Shown here: positions 5,409-8,598 of the stretch, in pieces
How positions within the stretch are numbered: the stretch's first letter is position 1
How the letters are laid out: each line of letters opens with the position of its first letter
NCBI GenBank assembly: GCA_017477035.1
Contig: JAFUXW010000051.1
Location: forward strand, 1 to 8,598
Source: Alphaproteobacteria bacterium
Lineage (GTDB): Bacteria > Pseudomonadota > Alphaproteobacteria > RF32 > CAG-239
DNA length: 8,598 nt
Reading direction: 5' to 3'
Position numbers and translations under genes: made by a program
The notes under the pieces: generated by a model
Seen by the model: the letters and a program-made list of their open reading frames with translations, nothing else
What the model was told of the DNA's origin: nothing
The model's database searches: none

Positions 5409-7631
5409 ATGAAATTCAAAATCGGAGATACCATTGACAATAAACAATTTGGAGAAGGAACTATCCTTAAAATTGATGGTCAGTTTTATGTTATTAAATT
5501 TCTAGATTCAAAATATGGAATTAAAAAAATACACGAAAGTTGTTTAGTCGCTACCTCTAAACAACGAGCATTGGAATATCTTCGTAAAGCACTAAATGAT
5601 CCTAGTGCAGAGTTTAGAGATGGACAATTTGAGTGCATTGAAAAAATTTTACAGCATAAAAGAATCCTATCAGTTCAAAGAACTGGTTATGGAAAAAGTA
5701 TGATTTACTTCATTGCAACTCGTTTGTTAAGAGATCAAAATAAAGGACCAACATTACTCATATCTCCTTTGCTTTCCCTTATGCGCAACCAAATAACAGC
5801 GGCACATAATATAGGAATAAACGCAAAATCTGTAAATTCAACTAATACTGAGGACACATACCCCATTTTGGAGGATTTGAAGCAAAATAAGATTGATTTA
5901 CTAATTGTTTCACCAGAACGTCTAAATAATGATACATTCAAACAAAAGTTTATACCCATTTTATCAAATATAGGACTTTTAGTTGTAGACGAAGCTCATT
6001 GTATATCAGATTGGGGGCACGATTTTCGTCCTGATTATAAAAGAATTACCCAATTATTGAATAATATGCCATCAAATATACCAGTCTTAGCAACAACCGC
6101 TACAGCAAACAAACGTGTTGTTGAAGATATAAAGAAACAGATTGGATCGGATTTATTTATTCAAAGAGGCTCTCTTGTCAGAAGTAGCTTAAGATTACAA
6201 AATATTAACCTTCCGCAAAAAGCGCATAGAATGGCTTGGCTAGCTCAAAATATTCCATTGATTAAAGGTAGTGGAATTGTATATACACTTACGCAACGTG
6301 ATGCTGAATATGTTGCCAAATGGTTAAGATTTAAGGGTATTGAAGCTAAAGAATACCATGCGGATATTGATACAAAAATTAAAGAACAGTTAGAGACAGA
6401 CCTTATAAATAATAAAATAAAGGTTTTGGTTGCAACTGTCGCATTAGGTATGGGGTTTGATAAGTCGGATCTGGCATTTGTTATACATTTTCAGAGGCCG
6501 GCTTCCGTTGTTCATTACTATCAACAAGTCGGAAGGGCTGGTCGTGGTATAAGTGAAGCATACGGAATTCTACTGCATGGAAAGGAAGATGACGAAATTG
6601 CAGAATACTTCTTGAAAAAATCATTTCCTCCATCTTTTTGCATTGATCAAGTTTTACAAATTTTAAGGCATCACAACGGATTATCTATAACCGATATGCA
6701 ACAAAGGATTAATATTACTAAATTAATGCTTGAAAAAACACTGAAATATTTATTGGTAGAAGATCGCTCACCAATATTAAAATATGGGTACAAATATTAC
6801 CTATCCGTACATGCTAATAATTACCAATATGATGTTGATTCTGTAAACAAAATTATAGAAATACGCAAAAAAGAACAGAAACAGATGCAAGAGTACATGA
6901 ATTATAAAGGCTGCTTAATGGCATTTTTGCAAAAAGCTCTTGATGATGATAGTAGCCAAGATTGTGGAAAATGCAGTAATTGTTCAGAAACGCCGTTATT
7001 TAGTGAGGTATGTAATTTTGATATATGTAATGAAGCCACGGCTTTTATGAAGAGAAACTACCATACAATTCCCCCACGAAAAAGAATGGATGGTCATATT
7101 ATTCCTGAAAATGAACAAGCATTTGATGGAAGAGCTCTCTGTTTATGGAACGATGCTGGTTGGGGCGAATTAGTCGCAAACGGAAAATATAAATTCAATA
7201 ATTTTGACGATGAGCTTGTTGATGCTTGTGTGAAAATGATAGGCGATTGGTTTAATGATGCTTCAAAACCATATCCTAAGTGGGTAACTTGTATTCCATC
7301 GTTATCAAGACCAATGCTTGTACCAAACTTTGCCGAAAGATTAGCAAAGAAATTGAATTTGCCATTTATACCATGTATTAAAAAAATTAAACAAAATAAA
7401 CAACAAAAACAAATGGAGAATAGTTGTCAACAATTTTTAAATGTTAAAGATGTATTCAGCATAGATACACAAAATATCAGTCAAGAACTTTTAACTCAAC
7501 CTTGCTTTTTGGTGGATGATGTTGTAGATTCAAGATGGACTTTTACAGTTGTTGCAAATATGTTGATGAAAGTAGGGTGTACAGGAGTTTATCCTTTGGC
7601 GTTAGCTAAAAACACGACGGAGACTGAATAA
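5409..7631 (+). CDS. recQ-like: RecQ-family DNA helicase with N-terminal Tudor-like segment and C-terminal phosphoribosyltransferase domain
   Basis: The 740-residue protein is a superfamily 2 ATP-dependent 3'-5' DNA helicase. Visible motifs are Walker A TGYGKS (92-97), Walker B DEAH (194-197) with the RecQ-typical CISDWGHDFRPDY (198-210), motif III TTATA (229-233), motif V ATVALGMGFDKSD (342-354) and motif VI QQVGRAGRG (372-380). A helical/winged-helix-like part (409-470) precedes a zinc site with C502, C519, C522 and C525. About 535-740 is a phosphoribosyltransferase-like domain with LVDDVVDSRWTFTV (701-714) as its PRPP-loop segment, as in the RecQ-PRTase subfamily rather than classical HRDC-bearing RecQ. 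Residues 1-45 (QFGEGTIL at 13-20) resemble the Tudor-like tail of UvrD/PcrA. The start is chosen for AAGGA at 5397-5401, 7 bases upstream; an upstream alternative at 5349 lacks a site. The stop is 1 base before the DprA-like gene, so the two are surely coupled. Confidence 0.9.
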   Translation: MKFKIGDTIDNKQFGEGTILKIDGQFYVIKFLDSKYGIKKIHESCLVATSKQRALEYLRKALNDPSAEFRDGQFECIEKILQHKRILSVQRTGYGKSMIYFIATRLLRDQNKGPTLLISPLLSLMRNQITAAHNIGINAKSVNSTNTEDTYPILEDLKQNKIDLLIVSPERLNNDTFKQKFIPILSNIGLLVVDEAHCISDWGHDFRPDYKRITQLLNNMPSNIPVLATTATANKRVVEDIKKQIGSDLFIQRGSLVRSSLRLQNINLPQKAHRMAWLAQNIPLIKGSGIVYTLTQRDAEYVAKWLRFKGIEAKEYHADIDTKIKEQLETDLINNKIKVLVATVALGMGFDKSDLAFVIHFQRPASVVHYYQQVGRAGRGISEAYGILLHGKEDDEIAEYFLKKSFPPSFCIDQVLQILRHHNGLSITDMQQRINITKLMLEKTLKYLLVEDRSPILKYGYKYYLSVHANNYQYDVDSVNKIIEIRKKEQKQMQEYMNYKGCLMAFLQKALDDDSSQDCGKCSNCSETPLFSEVCNFDICNEATAFMKRNYHTIPPRKRMDGHIIPENEQAFDGRALCLWNDAGWGELVANGKYKFNNFDDELVDACVKMIGDWFNDASKPYPKWVTCIPSLSRPMLVPNFAERLAKKLNLPFIPCIKKIKQNKQQKQMENSCQQFLNVKDVFSIDTQNISQELLTQPCFLVDDVVDSRWTFTVVANMLMKVGCTGVYPLALAKNTTETE

Positions 7632-7632
7632 A

Positions 7633-8598
7633 ATGGAACAAGAATTGTCAGAAAATGATAAAGCGATAATTCTTTTATGTGCTCATTTAGGAAATGATTC
7701 TTATCAACCATTATCCAATGGTGAATATTCCAAAGTTGTCGAATGGCTCAGAACATATAACAAACAACCTTGTGATTTGCTAAATTGTGATGATTATAAG
7801 GATTTATCGCTGTTTTCTGATATTTCAGAAGAACGAATAAGATTTTTACTAGGCAGAGGATTTCAACTAGGAGCAGTCGTTGATGATTTAGCCCAAAAAG
7901 GTATTTCTATAGTTACTAGAAACAATATCAATTATCCTATCAGATTCAAAAGGCATCTACAGAAATCTGCTCCACCTATTCTTTATTACGTTGGGGATAT
8001 TTCACTGGCAAACCATGGAGGGATTGCTATTGTTGGTTCAAGAAATATAGATGAACAAGCAAAGTACTTTACTGAAATGATTGCAAAGCAGTGCGCAAAT
8101 GAAAAAATGTATGTTATATCTGGCGGAGCTAAAGGTGTGGATATGATATCAACGACCACTACGTTAAATCATGGTGGTAGATCAGTATGTATTGTATCCG
8201 ATGAACTTTTTAAAAAGAGTCTGCAAAGCGATATAAGACGAGCTATTGTATCAAATCAACTTGTTCTTATTTCGCCGTACTTTCCTACATCTCCTTTTAA
8301 TGTGGGTAATGCTATGGGAAGAAATAAACTTATCTATGCATTAGCCGATTATGCTATTGTTGTCAGTTCTGACTATAACAAAGGTGGAACTTGGAGTGGA
8401 GCTGTTGAAGAAATGCGTAGGTCTAATAAGATTCCTGTTTTTGTTAGAAATAACGAAAGTGCACCTTTAGGTAACAAAAAATTAGTCGAAAAAGGCGCCT
8501 TGCCAATAACTGTCACAGAAAACTTATCATTGAAGGAAATATTAGATACAAGCTTGCGAGAATCTGTTATTCAAGCAGATAATATACAAACTAATGAA
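7633..8598 (+). CDS. dprA-like: Divergent DprA/Smf-like SLOG-fold protein, 3' end beyond window
   Basis: 322 residues are visible and the frame is open to the right edge. DprA binds single-stranded DNA and loads RecA in transformation; divergent relatives occur in conflict systems. A helical N-terminal region (1-90) precedes a Rossmann domain: NYPIRFKRHLQKSAPPILYYVGD (100-122), equivalent to the YPxxLxxxxxPPxxLyxxG lead-in; AIVGSRNID (132-140); SGGAKGVD (163-170), where classical DprA has SGxARGID; SPYFPTSPFNVGNAMGRNK (214-232), corresponding to the SExPPG...RNR region; and KGGTWSGAVEE (250-260), where classical DprA has a GSLxTA-type turn. The A-H after GID is replaced by S-T. The fold is therefore clear but several family-conserved positions differ, arguing against a housekeeping competence role. 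The start has GGAG 10 bases upstream and lies 1 base after the RecQ-like stop. Any winged-helix C-terminal domain would be outside. Confidence 0.85.
   Translation, partial: MEQELSENDKAIILLCAHLGNDSYQPLSNGEYSKVVEWLRTYNKQPCDLLNCDDYKDLSLFSDISEERIRFLLGRGFQLGAVVDDLAQKGISIVTRNNINYPIRFKRHLQKSAPPILYYVGDISLANHGGIAIVGSRNIDEQAKYFTEMIAKQCANEKMYVISGGAKGVDMISTTTTLNHGGRSVCIVSDELFKKSLQSDIRRAIVSNQLVLISPYFPTSPFNVGNAMGRNKLIYALADYAIVVSSDYNKGGTWSGAVEEMRRSNKIPVFVRNNESAPLGNKKLVEKGALPITVTENLSLKEILDTSLRESVIQADNIQTNE

Overview
The window comes from a Gram-negative bacterium: it opens with the outer-membrane barrel end of a two-partner-secretion transporter (TpsB/FhaC/ShlB type). The moderate-to-low GC, the small ankyrin protein and the general style would fit an uncultured host- or gut-associated proteobacterium, perhaps alphaproteobacterial, but the lineage is a weak inference.

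Layout. (1) Positions 3-1133: 3' part of the TpsB gene, cut by the left edge. (2) 1244-1672, minus strand: a small ankyrin-repeat protein with its own promoter and ribosome binding site. (3) 1673-2277: about 600 bases with no gene, but not empty. It holds a plus-strand terminator, an AT-rich stretch, a minus-strand terminator, and a cluster of 18-bp direct repeats (consensus CCGRCATTATTTRATTCC) spaced near two or three helical turns. (4) 2278-2790: a winged-helix protein with a long coiled coil, just downstream of the repeats and their most likely reader; two tandem terminators follow it. (5) 2921-3223: no confident gene, but a densely paired segment that looks like a structured RNA or leader. 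It ends in a terminator-like hairpin whose loop carries the likely GTG start of the next gene. (6) 3224-3718: a YpsA/DUF1273-like SLOG-fold protein. (7) 3919 to the right edge: a visibly more AT-rich gene set on the plus strand. It encodes an unrecognised 182-aa protein, a DUF1828-like protein (ATGA overlap with the first), a RecQ helicase with an N-terminal Tudor-like segment and a C-terminal phosphoribosyltransferase domain, and a divergent DprA-like protein (1-base gap) running off the edge.

How they may work together. The tight spacing of the last genes, their AT-rich composition and the RecQ/PRTase plus DprA pairing suggest a laterally acquired DNA-processing or defence cassette. A helicase would unwind DNA, a DprA-fold protein would bind single strands or a nucleotide, and the two upstream proteins would serve as accessory or sensor/effector parts. 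This is inference from domains and order; no activity can be read directly. The most unusual non-coding signals are the phased repeat array before the winged-helix gene and the structured RNA before the SLOG gene.
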